DNA of 41,684 nt from Thermococcus sp. (lineage in GTDB: Archaea > Methanobacteriota_B > Thermococci > Thermococcales > Thermococcaceae). The translations under genes were made by a program, and so were the position numbers. A model generated the notes under the pieces. It saw only the letters and a program-made list of their open reading frames with translations. It made no database searches and was not told where the DNA came from. Location: the NCBI RefSeq assembly GCF_027063845.1, contig NZ_JAMOQU010000029.1:1-41684 (forward strand), given 5' to 3'. This document shows, one piece after another, positions 28,189 to 37,293 of the stretch. Each line of letters begins with the position of its first letter. The stretch's first letter is position 1.

Positions 28189-28761
28189 ATGGGAGAGCCC
28201 GAACTTCCGAAGGCCCTCGGGAAGGTTATTGAACCCGGGGAGCGCGTCCTCTACTCGGTCAAGAAGAAGGTAAGCCTCGAAAAGCCCAAGTGGCTTCTCG
28301 TTACGGACAGGAGGATTATCTATCTCGATGAGAAGATTCTCGGGAGGTACGACGTCAGGGCGTTGCCCTACCAGAAGCTCGAGAGGGTCACGGTCAAGCT
28401 CGGCATAATGAGCTCAGAGTTCATAATAGAGGGCGAGGAAAGCATAACGCTGAAGCTCGGCTGGATGGACAAGGAGGAAGCCAGGAAGACCATAAACGCC
28501 ATCAAGGAGGCCCTCAACGCGATAGCGGTCGAGCCCGTGAGCATATCGGTTAAGAAGGGCCTCACCAGCGAGGAATGGATTCTCAACAAGCCGAAGGAGC
28601 TCGTCACGAGAACGGCCCCAATCTCGCACACTGCACCGGTTCAGGAGAGGAAGGAAGACCCGATGGATAGGCTGAAGAAGCTGAAGGAACTATACGACAT
28701 GGGCGTCATAAGCCAGGAAGAGTACGAGGAAAAGCGGAAGAAACTGCTGGAAGAGATTTAG
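28189..28761 (+). CDS. PH-like domain protein with C-terminal SHOCT motif
   Basis: 190 residues. The N-terminal domain (about 5-105) is a bacterial PH-like fold: GERVLYSVKKKVSLEKPKWL, VTDRRIIYLDEKILGRYDV and YQKLERVTV. After a linker, DRLKKLKELYDMGVISQEEY plus EEKRKKLLEEI is a classic SHOCT helix pair used for oligomerisation or protein contacts. Function unknown; such proteins are often membrane-associated sensors. ATG 28189 is preferred over GTG 28180, which is part of AGGTG. TATA: TTAATATATT (28150-28159). Ends overlap DUF257 by 4 nt. Confidence 0.72.
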   Translation: MGEPELPKALGKVIEPGERVLYSVKKKVSLEKPKWLLVTDRRIIYLDEKILGRYDVRALPYQKLERVTVKLGIMSSEFIIEGEESITLKLGWMDKEEARKTINAIKEALNAIAVEPVSISVKKGLTSEEWILNKPKELVTRTAPISHTAPVQERKEDPMDRLKKLKELYDMGVISQEEYEEKRKKLLEEI

Positions 28762-29396
28762 AGGATTACGACCTCCTTCCCGAGGAGCTCCCTTCTCGAT
28801 GTTTTTACAACGCCGAGAACATAGCCACTTTCCGTTGGGTAAAGCGCCAAGACTGTCGTTGCGATTTCCCTGAAGAGGGCTCCGAAGCCACCGGACTTTG
28901 AAGCTATGACGTCGGAGTTGACGAGGTACAGGGCTATCCTGTCCCTCTTCCCAACGGAGCTCGCAACGTTGCGGATTAGCCGAAAGAGTTCCCGTTCAGT
29001 GAGGACCATAAAGAGCTTGTGGAACCCAAGGACGGGGTTCACCATGACGCCATCGGTGGCCTTGGAGTATATCCTCTCATAGTAGCGGAAGTCGATTGAG
29101 TGCCTGTCAACGTCTATTGTTCCTATTACGTTTCCAACGTTCCTTGAACCACCGATTTTGACTACAGGCAGTTCTTCAAAGCCGGAGACGTCGAAGCCGA
29201 GAACTTCGAGTCTGGCAAGCACCTCTGGAAAAGTGTCGAGGACGTCGTCAATGAGAATCGCCCTGTCGTTTGCCTTTGCCCACCCCACGAGCAACCACAG
29301 GAGGAGCTCAGATGGAGAATCCTGAGTGTACTCAACGAGCACTGTCTCACCGGGTTTGAGAAGGGATAGAATCTCATCAAGCTCATCGCTGGTCAT
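28758..29396 (-). CDS. DUF257 family protein (KaiC-like fold)
   Basis: 212 residues. The opening EILSLLKPGETVLVEYTQDS plus PSELLLWLLVGWAKANDRAI and LIDDVLDTF match the Thermococcales DUF257 family, built like a RecA/KaiC core but without a clear Walker A Gly-Lys-Thr. GVMVNPVLGFHKLFMVL and DRIALYLVNSDVI are later strands. ATP binding therefore appears lost or altered. Role unknown. Related in style to the two DUF835 proteins at 0.2 and 6.5 kb. Confidence 0.75.
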   Translation of the reverse strand: MTSDELDEILSLLKPGETVLVEYTQDSPSELLLWLLVGWAKANDRAILIDDVLDTFPEVLARLEVLGFDVSGFEELPVVKIGGSRNVGNVIGTIDVDRHSIDFRYYERIYSKATDGVMVNPVLGFHKLFMVLTERELFRLIRNVASSVGKRDRIALYLVNSDVIASKSGGFGALFREIATTVLALYPTESGYVLGVVKTSRRELLGKEVVIL

Positions 29397-29442
29397 GGAG
29401 CATCCCCTAAATAGGGTTAAGCGAGAAAATATAAAAACGTTG

Positions 29443-30726
29443 TCAAACGAGCCTCCCTTCGACGAGGCCCCTCGGAGAGACGAAGCTCGAAATCCTCTCA
29501 GCTTTTCTCCCGGGTTTCAGCGTTCTGAGAAGCTCGAAGACGTTGCCGACGAGCATGTTGTCCTTAAACGGTTTCAGCTCACCGTTCTCAACCACGTAGC
29601 CGAGCTCGACCGTCAGCGAGAAGTCACCGCTCACGGGGTTGGCCGTGTGCTCGCCGAAGACCTTTCTAACGATGACCCCCTCATAGTCCTCAAGGCTCTC
29701 CTCCCCTGGCTCGAGGATTAGGTTGCTCGTTCCGATGTACGGGACGCTCCTGAAGGTCCTCAGCGCGTTTCCCGTGCTCTCCATGCCGAGGAAAGAGGCA
29801 TAGGTGTGGTCGAGGAGGAAGTTTCTGACAGTACCGTCCTCAACGAGAAGGGTTCTCTGGCCGGGAGTTCCCTCGCCGTCGAAGGAGTAGCTCCCAGGCA
29901 GTTCCGGAAGGGTCGAGTCGTCCACGAGCGAGAAGTCGCCGATAACCTCACCAGGCTTCGAGAACCTGCTCCTGCCGTGATACACTTCATCGCCGTAGAG
30001 GTTGCTCAGGAAGACCTCCATGATTGAAGCCAGAGCGTTGGGCTCCAGAACGAGTTCTCCTGAGTAGGGTTCGAGCTTCCTCGCCCTCGCGCTAAGCCTC
30101 GCCTCGTCAATGGCCTTCTCAACTGCGCGCTCAAGCTCCTCAACCGGCTGGAGGGAGGTGAAGCTCTGCCTGTAGGAGCCCGTCCCCGGGGGCTCGCTGA
30201 GCACCGCATAGGCCGAAACTCCCATGTAAGTTGAACGCTCCTCAAGCTCGATTCCGTTGGAGTTGACGACCCCGCTCGTCCCGACCGCGAGGGAGAGCGA
30301 ACCCGAGAGCGTCTCCTCGCCTTTCTTCTCCCGCATCAGCTCGGCGTATTCGAGGGCGAGCCTGTGAGCCTCCTCGAAGGGAATCTCGTCTATTGCCCTA
30401 TCGTAGATTCCCTTGACGCGGTTCACCCTTTCACCTGCAGGAAAGCCCCTGAAGGGAACCTCGCTTATCTTCGCCAGCTTTACCGCCCTCTCCACCAGCT
30501 TCTTAAGTTCCTCCTCGCCCGGGTGAAGGCCCGTTATGTAAGAGAAGCCGAGCCTGCCCTTTAACCCAACCCTGAGGCCTATTCCCGAGTAGAACTTCCG
30601 CTGGGAGCGCTCAAGGGTTTCCCTCTCGATTCTGAACGAGCCCGAGCGCCCGAACTGGTAGAATACCTCCCACTCGACGTTCTCGCTCTCAAGGAGCTTC
30701 ACGAGTCTCTCAACGGCCTCAATCAT
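29443..30726 (-). CDS. tldE: TldE/PmbA-type metalloprotease partner
   Basis: 427 residues, full-length TldE/PmbA. FYSGIGLRVGLKGRLGFSY near the N-terminus, SGVVNSNGIELEERSTYMGV, YSGELVLEPNALASIMEVF and the C-terminal GEHTANPVSGDFSLTVELGY are family features; the HExxxH motif is absent, as expected for the non-catalytic half. TldD and TldE form a heterodimer that unfolds and cleaves peptides; bacterial pairs mature microcins and degrade CcdA. Its ATG overlaps the tldD stop by 4 nt, so the pair is made together. Confidence 0.93.
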   Translation of the reverse strand: MIEAVERLVKLLESENVEWEVFYQFGRSGSFRIERETLERSQRKFYSGIGLRVGLKGRLGFSYITGLHPGEEELKKLVERAVKLAKISEVPFRGFPAGERVNRVKGIYDRAIDEIPFEEAHRLALEYAELMREKKGEETLSGSLSLAVGTSGVVNSNGIELEERSTYMGVSAYAVLSEPPGTGSYRQSFTSLQPVEELERAVEKAIDEARLSARARKLEPYSGELVLEPNALASIMEVFLSNLYGDEVYHGRSRFSKPGEVIGDFSLVDDSTLPELPGSYSFDGEGTPGQRTLLVEDGTVRNFLLDHTYASFLGMESTGNALRTFRSVPYIGTSNLILEPGEESLEDYEGVIVRKVFGEHTANPVSGDFSLTVELGYVVENGELKPFKDNMLVGNVFELLRTLKPGRKAERISSFVSPRGLVEGRLV

Positions 30727-32084
30727 CTCAATCCCCCCACGAGGGCCCTTGTCAGTATGTGGGGCCCGCCATCATCCACTGGAACCCACTGGCCCTTTCC
30801 GCAGTAGCCAGGAAACTCAACGCGCGTATCGTTTCCGATGGTCATTATGTTCTTCAAAACGTCGAGGATTTTGCCCGAGAGCGCAACATCGCGGACGGGC
30901 TCCGTAATCTCTCCGTTCTCCACGATGTAGCCAAGCTTCGCTCCGAAGGTGAACGTCCCGTTGGCTGTATCAACTTCACCACCCTTGTCGCCGAGCATGT
31001 AGAGACCGTTCTTAACCTCCTCAAGGATTTCCTCAAACGACCAGTCGCCGGGCTCGACGTAGGTGTTGCCCATCCTCACGAGGGGCTGATGGGAGTAGCT
31101 TTCCGCCCTCGCGTGGCCGTTGGGTTCGAGGCCGAAATACTCGGCCGTCTCCCTGTCGTTGAGGTAGCTGACGAGAACGCCGTCCTTGATAATCTCAACG
31201 CGTTTGGCTTTAATCCCCTCGTCGTCGTACGGGTAGCTCCCAAACTTGCCCGGCAGAGTGGGGTCGTCAACGACGTTCAAACCCTCGACCGCTATCTTCT
31301 CCCCGAGCCTTCCAGCTAAGATGCTGTCGCCGTTCTTAACGGAGTCCGCCTCGACGGCGTGGCCGAGGGCCTCGTGGATGAAAACCCCAGTCAGCTCGGG
31401 GTCGGCTATGACGTCCATCTCCCCGGAGGGCGGTGAAGATGCCCTCAGAAGCTCAAGGGCCTTCTCCTTTACGTGGGCCGTCCAGTAGTGGAGGTCAATC
31501 CCCTCAATTAACTCCCAGCCGAGGGTTCCGCCGAAGCTCTTCCAGAAGTCCTGCATCTCGCCGTTTTCCTTGGCCGTTACCGAGAAGCCGAGCCGTATCC
31601 TCGGGACGACGGTTCTTATCTCGCTCCCGAGGGAGTTGAAGTAGAAGGTCTCGACGATTGAGTCGCCGTAGTTGACGGTCCTGCTGACGATTTTCTCGCC
31701 CCTGAGGAGGCCGTCGATTTCCTTGACGAGCGAGAGCTTTTCCTCGATGTCAACTTCCGTGAAGGGCTTCTTGACCTTAAGTTCAACCTCGTCTCTCACG
31801 GGCTCGCCGAGGTAAATCTCCGCGTCCCCGCGCGACAGCTTGGCTATCTTCATCGCCGTTTCTATTGCCTTCTCAAACCTCTCGCGGTCGTTGGCGCTCG
31901 AAAAGCCCCAGGTCCCGTTAAAAGCCCTCGCGCCGATGCCGAGCTCGGAGTTGCTTGAGAGCTCCCTCAGCTGGCCGTTGCTCATGACGAGCCTCCTTGA
32001 AGTTACCTTAACGAGCCTGATTTCATAGTAGTCAACGCCGTGCTTTCCCGCAAGCTCCTCGGCCCTCTTAATCAGCCACTCCAT
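30723..32084 (-). CDS. tldD: TldD metalloprotease, catalytic subunit
   Basis: 453 residues. The zinc motif HExxxH is HEALGH (237-242), within DPELTGVFIHEALGHAVEAD, with later Cys/Asp residues (FPGYCGKGQWVPVDDGGPH) in the active-site cleft. The N-terminal YEIRLVKVTSRRLVMSNGQL is the usual TldD beginning. It works with TldE encoded directly downstream. ATG 32084 follows GGTGGGAGC; a long upstream in-frame extension of 79 codons has low-complexity Arg/Ser/Pro content and lacks a homologous start. It diverges from the Lon-like gene. Confidence 0.94.
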   Translation of the reverse strand: MEWLIKRAEELAGKHGVDYYEIRLVKVTSRRLVMSNGQLRELSSNSELGIGARAFNGTWGFSSANDRERFEKAIETAMKIAKLSRGDAEIYLGEPVRDEVELKVKKPFTEVDIEEKLSLVKEIDGLLRGEKIVSRTVNYGDSIVETFYFNSLGSEIRTVVPRIRLGFSVTAKENGEMQDFWKSFGGTLGWELIEGIDLHYWTAHVKEKALELLRASSPPSGEMDVIADPELTGVFIHEALGHAVEADSVKNGDSILAGRLGEKIAVEGLNVVDDPTLPGKFGSYPYDDEGIKAKRVEIIKDGVLVSYLNDRETAEYFGLEPNGHARAESYSHQPLVRMGNTYVEPGDWSFEEILEEVKNGLYMLGDKGGEVDTANGTFTFGAKLGYIVENGEITEPVRDVALSGKILDVLKNIMTIGNDTRVEFPGYCGKGQWVPVDDGGPHILTRALVGGLR

Positions 32085-32191
32085 GCTCCCACCGCAGGGC
32101 ATAAAGGGGAAGACCTTAATATGGCTTGCCATAGAGGGGGGAACCACAAACGCTTTATTTGGCCTTTCTAATTCTCCAAACGGGTGAAAGG

Positions 32192-34120
32192 ATGAAGAGA
32201 GCGGTCGTTTTAGTTCTGGCAGTGCTCCTTCTGCTTCCGTTAGCGACGCCAGTGATGGCCCAGTGCCCGAGCGAGGGGCACACGGTGATAATGCACGCTC
32301 CAGCCGTCGCCAAGACCTCAACTGGAGAGCTGACCGGTGTCGTCACGGAGTTCGTGATTACAGTAACCCCCGGAAGCGGACACGTCTACATAGAGACCTG
32401 GCCACTGGCTCAGGTTGACATGCAGGCCAGCGCCAGATTGGCCACTCGAGTGGCGGGAAGGGTTCTCGGAGTCAACATGAGTCACTACGACGTTTTTATC
32501 CAGGTTCGCGCGAACACCTCAATCATCGGCGGCCCTTCGGCTGGCGGAACAATGACCGTCGGAATAATCGCGGCGCTGAGGGGCTGGAAGGTAAACCCAA
32601 ACGTCATGATGACGGGAATGATTAACCCGGACGGCAGCATAGGTCCCGTCGGCGGAATCCTTGAGAAGGCGGCCGCCGCCCACCAGGCAGGGGTAAAGCT
32701 CTTCCTGATTCCCGAAGGCCAGAGGATTCAGTACGTCCAGGAAACCCAGAAGAGGGAAATCGGTGGCGTTATTGAGATAAACACCGAGACCAAGCCCGTT
32801 GACGTCGTCAAGTACGCGGAAGAGCGCTGGGGACTCAAAGTGGTGGAAGTTAAGGACATCTACGAGGCGGTATACTACTTCACTGGACACAGGCTCCCGA
32901 AACCGAAGGCCCCCCAGAACGTCCAGATTGACACCTCCTTCCTCAGAAACGACGCCCTGAGCGACTACAAGAACACAACCGACTACTACCAGAGGGTCAT
33001 GAAGGAACTGAAGGAAAGCAACGTCGGCTACGACACTTACATGACGCTCCTCGCGGCTTTGAACAACGCCGGGCAATTGCTCAACCAGTCGAAGGGGTAC
33101 ATAGACGAAGGTCTCTACTACACCGCCCTCAGCAAGGACTTCCAGGCGAGGATAGTGATAAGGCACGTTGACTGGTACCTCCAGACCAGCACTCCGAAGG
33201 ACGTTGAGGAGCTCCTGAAGAACACCGGCGAGACCATCAAGAGCGCCGAAGCCCACGTCGAGAACCAGAGCATTAGAGGAATCACCATGCTCCAGGCAGT
33301 TGCCGCGGCCGAACAGAGGGTTGAGGACGCGAAGAGCAACCTTGACCAGGCGTGGAAGTCCTACTACTCGGGGGACTACTGGGACGCAATAGGAAAGGCG
33401 GCCTACGCCTACGAGAGGGCCAAGACTGCCATATTCTGGACAGACCTCGGAAAGCGCTTCGCCAAGGGCGAGCCCATCAAGAAAGACCTAATCAAAGCCA
33501 CGGCGAGGGACTACATAGACGAGTCCGACCTAATCGTCGCCTACATCGAGTCCATGTACGGCGACATCCTCGGAAACAGCCTCACCGACACGATAGAGAA
33601 GGCCCAGCAGTACTATGACGACGGAAAGTACTCCGCGGCGCTGTTCACGGCCATGCAGGCGCGCGTTCAGGGCGAGGTCTTCCTCGATACCCTCGCGATA
33701 ACCAACTGGACAGTTCTGATGGACAAGCTCAACATGGTCAAGGGCGACGCCAAGACCGCGATAGGCATCGCCGAGGAGAAGGGAATAACCCCCATACTTG
33801 CCATAGCCTACTACGAGTTCGCCCAGAGCTTTGAAGAGCTCGCAAAGAAGAACCAGAGCACGGACGACCTGCAAACAGCAATGACCTTCTACACCTACGC
33901 CAAGGAAACCGCAAACCTGTTCCTCTCAACGCCCCTCAGCCCGGTTCCAAACGTTCCAGAGGAGAACGTGACCGTTCCAGAGGTCATCGTTCCGACTGCA
34001 ACCAACTCACCGACCCAGAGTTCCCCCGGCTCTGCAACGGGCGATTCGGACTACGGGCTCATCGGCCTGTTCGCTGTTGTGGCCTTCGTCGTCGGTCTGG
34101 TGGTTGGAAGGAAGCTCTGA
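32192..34120 (+). CDS. Exported S16 Lon-type protease domain protein, membrane anchored
   Basis: 642 residues. The signal peptide is MKRAVVLVLAVLLLLPLATP. A Lon proteolytic domain (about 30-235) has the Ser-Lys dyad Ser116 (GGPSAGGTMT) and Lys159 (GPVGGILEKAAAA). No AAA module is present. Residues about 260-600 are helical repeats rich in Tyr and Ala (YYTALSKDFQARIVIRHVDW); a Pro/Thr/Ser linker follows, then a C-terminal anchor (YGLIGLFAVVAFVVGLVVG). The protease therefore acts outside the cytosol without its own ATPase. ATG 32192 is preceded by GGGTGAAAGG. Convergent overlap of 70 nt with the next gene. Confidence 0.85.
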   Translation: MKRAVVLVLAVLLLLPLATPVMAQCPSEGHTVIMHAPAVAKTSTGELTGVVTEFVITVTPGSGHVYIETWPLAQVDMQASARLATRVAGRVLGVNMSHYDVFIQVRANTSIIGGPSAGGTMTVGIIAALRGWKVNPNVMMTGMINPDGSIGPVGGILEKAAAAHQAGVKLFLIPEGQRIQYVQETQKREIGGVIEINTETKPVDVVKYAEERWGLKVVEVKDIYEAVYYFTGHRLPKPKAPQNVQIDTSFLRNDALSDYKNTTDYYQRVMKELKESNVGYDTYMTLLAALNNAGQLLNQSKGYIDEGLYYTALSKDFQARIVIRHVDWYLQTSTPKDVEELLKNTGETIKSAEAHVENQSIRGITMLQAVAAAEQRVEDAKSNLDQAWKSYYSGDYWDAIGKAAYAYERAKTAIFWTDLGKRFAKGEPIKKDLIKATARDYIDESDLIVAYIESMYGDILGNSLTDTIEKAQQYYDDGKYSAALFTAMQARVQGEVFLDTLAITNWTVLMDKLNMVKGDAKTAIGIAEEKGITPILAIAYYEFAQSFEELAKKNQSTDDLQTAMTFYTYAKETANLFLSTPLSPVPNVPEENVTVPEVIVPTATNSPTQSSPGSATGDSDYGLIGLFAVVAFVVGLVVGRKL

Positions 34121-35379
34121 GGGAGCGCCCTCACTCCCCTCTTCTTTAACAGCTCGACCTCCCACTCCGCCAGACTCGGACAGATTGTACAGCCGAGCCG
34201 GTAGAAGCCCTCGTAGTAGAGCGGGTGCAGTTTAAAGCCCCTCATGAGGATGAAGAGCTGAACCATGAGCCCGCTCCAGAACTTTATGGGCATAACCTCA
34301 AGGATTCTTCCGAAATCCGTCTTTCTCTCAACGACCGGTGGCTTAAGCCTTCTCCTCGCGCTCTCCCCGTCGCGGTCGCCGACGAGGAGAACTGGGTTTT
34401 CAAACTCCGAAACAACTGAATAGAGGACCTCGACCTTCTTCCTCGTGCACCAGCGGTTCCCATGGGTCGGCATGCCGTACTTCTCAACGGGCATCGGAAC
34501 GTCGACGCGAACGAGGTTAACGCCAAGCTTTTCCGCGAGTTCTTCAACGTATTCGTCCGTTCCTGGCATCTCGTACTCCATCCTGACGTAGACAGCGGTA
34601 ATCTCGTCGAAGACCTCTTTCGCTAAGATAAGTGTGGCCGTCGAGTCCTTTCCTCCGCTCCATGGAACCACGATGTCATAGTCCTCAAAAGCCCTGAGAA
34701 ATGCTTTCGAAGCCTCGGCAAAGGCCTCTATGTAGTCCCTGTTAGCTGAGATGAGCGAGTCGAGCGAGACGTCCTCGATGCAGGGGCACTTCCAGAGGAC
34801 CTCGGTCGGAAAGCCGAGCTTTTTGCTCACCTCGGCCACCTTGTTCGGGCCCGAGAAATAGACCTCCTGGTTCATAGTCTTCCTCAGGACGAGCGAGTTC
34901 TCGCCGAGCTCGACGTCGAGGAGCGAGCGCATGGCCCTTCTAAAGCCGTCGCCGAGGGCAAGGTAAACGTCGTAGTCCGGGTTAATTTCGAGGCCGAAGG
35001 GGTTCTCGGGGTTGAGGGCGTAGGTTCCCCGCCACTCGATGCCGAGGCGAAAGAGGGCCTTTATCTCCTCGATGTGGGAGTAGAGCTCGTCAACGCGCAT
35101 GTTTCTAACGCGCTTCGTCCTCAGAACTCTCGCGTAGAAGGGCTTCCCAGACTCTCTCAAAACGGGGAGGAGCTCCTCCATGAGGTCTCTCTCCTTCTCG
35201 CCAAGGAGGAGAACCGGGATGTAAGGCCCTTCGAGGGCTCTCTCAAGGTTCTCGAGGACTTCCTCCTTGGTTCTGCCCCCGCCGAGGCTCTCAACCCTAA
35301 GAAAGCCCCCGTAGTTCCTCTCGTTTATGTAGCTTAGAGCCTTCGCGTCCTTTCTGGCTCGGGCTATAATGGTGAACAT
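34051..35379 (-). CDS. PAPS reductase/ATP sulfurylase-like PP-loop protein
   Basis: 442 residues. A P-loop of the PP-type, VPWSGGKDSTATL (Ser241-Gly-Gly-Lys-Asp), defines the adenine nucleotide alpha-hydrolase fold. Cysteines KCPC (about 198-200), RWCTRKK (about 315) and GCTICP (about 407) could form metal or Fe-S sites. The N-terminal 200 residues are archaeal-specific. Likely a sulfur-transfer or reductase enzyme of undefined substrate. The last 20 or so residues (SFLPTTRPTTKATTANR) are read antisense to the Lon-like protein's anchor and look like stop-codon read-on. A TATA box (about 35400-35408) 25 nt before ATG implies a leaderless mRNA. Confidence 0.75.
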   Translation of the reverse strand: MFTIIARARKDAKALSYINERNYGGFLRVESLGGGRTKEEVLENLERALEGPYIPVLLLGEKERDLMEELLPVLRESGKPFYARVLRTKRVRNMRVDELYSHIEEIKALFRLGIEWRGTYALNPENPFGLEINPDYDVYLALGDGFRRAMRSLLDVELGENSLVLRKTMNQEVYFSGPNKVAEVSKKLGFPTEVLWKCPCIEDVSLDSLISANRDYIEAFAEASKAFLRAFEDYDIVVPWSGGKDSTATLILAKEVFDEITAVYVRMEYEMPGTDEYVEELAEKLGVNLVRVDVPMPVEKYGMPTHGNRWCTRKKVEVLYSVVSEFENPVLLVGDRDGESARRRLKPPVVERKTDFGRILEVMPIKFWSGLMVQLFILMRGFKLHPLYYEGFYRLGCTICPSLAEWEVELLKKRGVRALPQSFLPTTRPTTKATTANRPMSP

Positions 35380-35414
35380 GGAAGGGGTTAAAAGGGGAAG
35401 CTTAAAAGTCTTCG

Positions 35415-35468
35415 CGCCGATGAGGATAACTCCCTGCCCTGAGCGGTGATGAGACCGGCTTTCCCGAG
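35415..35468 (+). ncRNA. Possible degenerate box C/D sRNA
   Basis: C-like CCGATGA (35417-35423), D' CTGA (35439-35442), a 3-nt spacer, and a perfect C' GTGATGA (35446-35452), but the terminal D box is only CCGA (35464-35467) and the first guide is 15 nt. It lies in the gap between two genes on the minus strand. Weaker than the two other candidates; it may be chance or a decaying guide RNA. Confidence 0.35.
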
Positions 35469-35469
35469 G

Positions 35470-36579
35470 CTACACCAGCGACGCGAGGAAGGCCCTGTAT
35501 GTTTCCTTCACCCTTCTCATCGACGAAACGCTCACCCACTCGTCGCTCGCGTGCCAGTTGCCTCCCTCTGGCCCGAAGACGAGGGTTGGCTTACCGAGGT
35601 AGGTCGCGAAGTAGTTGAAGTCGCCGACGCTCCTGCCGTAGGTTACCTCAGGGTCCTCGCCCGTCGCCGAGGTGTAGGCCCTCTTAAAGAGCTTGACCTC
35701 GTGGAGGTTCTCCCTCACAACGTAGGGGAGCATGTTCGGCGTTGGCCTCGGGAACTTCTCGATTTCGAGCTCAGCTTTAACGCCAACCCGCTCCGCGAGC
35801 TTTCTCAGCTCGGCCTCAACGCGCTTCCAGTCCTCCCCTATGACGGTGTGTCTATCGATTATCGCCTCTGCATAGTCAGGAACGCTCAGGCCGTCGGCTT
35901 CGCCCCTTATATAGAGCGTGCAGTACGAGCCCCTGCCGAGCTTTATGTGGCTCTTCGGCCTTATCCTTTCAAGGTTCGAAACGAGCTTTGCCAGCTCCTC
36001 GATGGCGTTTACACCAAGCCATGGCCTCGCGGCGTGGGCCTTCTTTCCTCTGGCCCTAACTGTGATTACAAAGCGACCCCTTGCGCCGAGCATCAGCCTC
36101 TCACGCGTCGGCTCTGCCACGAGAACCAGGTCGGCCTTCTCGAGCTTCCCGCTCTTTATCAGCTCCCACGTTCCGCGCGAGTAACCTTCCTCGTCGCTGA
36201 CGGCGGTGAAGATTAGGTTCGGCCTCTCCCGCTTTGAAAGCCCACCCATCTCAACGAAGAGGCTCAGCAGAACGGCCAGGCCAGCTTTCATGTCCGCGCT
36301 TCCAAGGCCGTAGAAGCGGTCACCGTCGAGCTCGCCCTTCGGGTTCCTCGTCCAGCCCGGCGAGAGGTTTACCGTGTCCATGTGGCCGTTGAGGACGACC
36401 GTTAGGCCCCTCCCTGGAAGATATGCCAGCACGTCGTCACCAAAGCCCTCAACAGGAAGTGTTTCAACGTCGAAGCCATGCTCCTCCAGCAGGGACGCTA
36501 TAAAGCGTGAAATTTCCCCTTCCCTGCCGAAGGGAGACTCAATGGCAACGAGCTTTTTAAGGAGTTCAAACTCGTCCAT
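35470..36579 (-). CDS. M20 family metallohydrolase (ArgE/DapE-like)
   Basis: 369 residues. Two-metal site residues are visible: His66 and Asp68 (NGHMDTVN), Asp96 (GLGSADMKAG, bridging), Glu130/131 (SDEEGYSRG), Glu156 (AEPT) and a C-terminal His (GNWHASDEW). ARGKKAHAARPWLGVNA marks the dimerisation domain. Typical substrates are N-acylated amino acids such as acetylornithine or succinyl-diaminopimelate, or peptides; no biosynthetic neighbours fix it here. ATG 36579 follows GGTGATAGGG. It overlaps the upstream gene by 14 nt. Confidence 0.88.
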   Translation of the reverse strand: MDEFELLKKLVAIESPFGREGEISRFIASLLEEHGFDVETLPVEGFGDDVLAYLPGRGLTVVLNGHMDTVNLSPGWTRNPKGELDGDRFYGLGSADMKAGLAVLLSLFVEMGGLSKRERPNLIFTAVSDEEGYSRGTWELIKSGKLEKADLVLVAEPTRERLMLGARGRFVITVRARGKKAHAARPWLGVNAIEELAKLVSNLERIRPKSHIKLGRGSYCTLYIRGEADGLSVPDYAEAIIDRHTVIGEDWKRVEAELRKLAERVGVKAELEIEKFPRPTPNMLPYVVRENLHEVKLFKRAYTSATGEDPEVTYGRSVGDFNYFATYLGKPTLVFGPEGGNWHASDEWVSVSSMRRVKETYRAFLASLV

Positions 36580-37114
36580 CCCTATCACCAACCAGCTCCT
36601 TAACGAAATCAGCGAACTTGGCCTTCCGCTCAAAGGTTTCAACCTTTTCAAGCTCCTTCTTTAGCTCATTCACGTTGTTTTCTATTTCCTCGGCCAGGTC
36701 TCTGAAGAGCAACCCTTCCTCAGAAAACTCAGAAAGGTATTCAAAGGCCTTCAAACCCATCAGTTCTAAGCTCATGGCACTTCTGAGAACTTTAACGTAG
36801 TCTTCAACCGTCTCCACTTTGAACTCCTCAGAAAACTCAAATTTCCTCGTCTTCAGCCCCGGGTACAATTCTCTGGCAATGTGGCGCATGTTCTCGATTT
36901 GTTTCCTTTTCTTTTCTACAAAACGCGAGAACTTGACCCTGCCGTAACTTCTGGGAAGTGAATCTCGCATAACGATGTAAAGGGACAACGTGGCCTCAGA
37001 AAGCTCAATCAAGTACGAGAAGATTTCTCCAGGGGACAATTTAGAAACGTCCTTAAGCTGTTGGAGTAGCCTCTCAACTTCGTCGGGCTTTGAAAACAAC
37101 TCAAGGTCTACCAT
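36566..37114 (-). CDS. Helical protein, ferritin-like shape without clear metal ligands
   Basis: 182 residues, almost entirely helical and charged. Two long helix pairs (IFSYLIELSEATLSLYIVMR, KRKQIENMRHIARELYPGLK; VEDYVKVLRSAMSLELMGLK, LFRDLAEEIENNVNELKKEL) give the proportions of a ferritin/rubrerythrin-like bundle. The paired ExxH iron-binding motifs are not evident. Function unknown; it is co-transcribed with the M20 hydrolase. GGTGGG directly precedes ATG 37114. The upstream tRNA-Ala is on the same strand. Confidence 0.55.
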   Translation of the reverse strand: MVDLELFSKPDEVERLLQQLKDVSKLSPGEIFSYLIELSEATLSLYIVMRDSLPRSYGRVKFSRFVEKKRKQIENMRHIARELYPGLKTRKFEFSEEFKVETVEDYVKVLRSAMSLELMGLKAFEYLSEFSEEGLLFRDLAEEIENNVNELKKELEKVETFERKAKFADFVKELVGDRDGRV

Positions 37115-37161
37115 CCCACCACCTAATTATGAAGTCCGTAGTTAAGCGTAAAAACGTTTTG

Positions 37162-37239
37162 TGGTGGACCGGGCGGGATTTGAACCCGCGGCCTCCGCCT
37201 TGCGAGGGCGGCGCTCGTACCAGGCTGAGCTACCGGCCC
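37162..37239 (-). tRNA. tRNA-Ala (CGC)
   Basis: On the minus strand a 78-nt cloverleaf runs from GGGCCGG (37239-37233) to an encoded CCA. The D arm GCTCAGCCTGGTACGAGC, anticodon stem CCGCC/GGCGG with loop CTCGCAA (anticodon CGC) and T loop TTCAAAT are intact. The acceptor stem has the G3-U70 pair that identifies alanine tRNAs. A TATA-like TTTTTAAAAC lies about 30 nt upstream. It decodes GCG. Confidence 0.97.
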
Positions 37240-37293
37240 ACTCCCGGTTATAGTGGAGTGCCCGGGGTTTTAAAAAGTTTTGGTATATGCCAT

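Noticed and set aside
30759..31319. A 186-codon plus-strand frame
   Set aside because: Antisense of TldD, no ribosome binding site or recognisable domain.
32085..32321. N-terminal extension of TldD by 79 residues
   Set aside because: Arg/Ser/Pro-rich with no family match, runs through the divergent promoter of the Lon-like gene; ATG 32084 has a good ribosome binding site and begins the conserved sequence.
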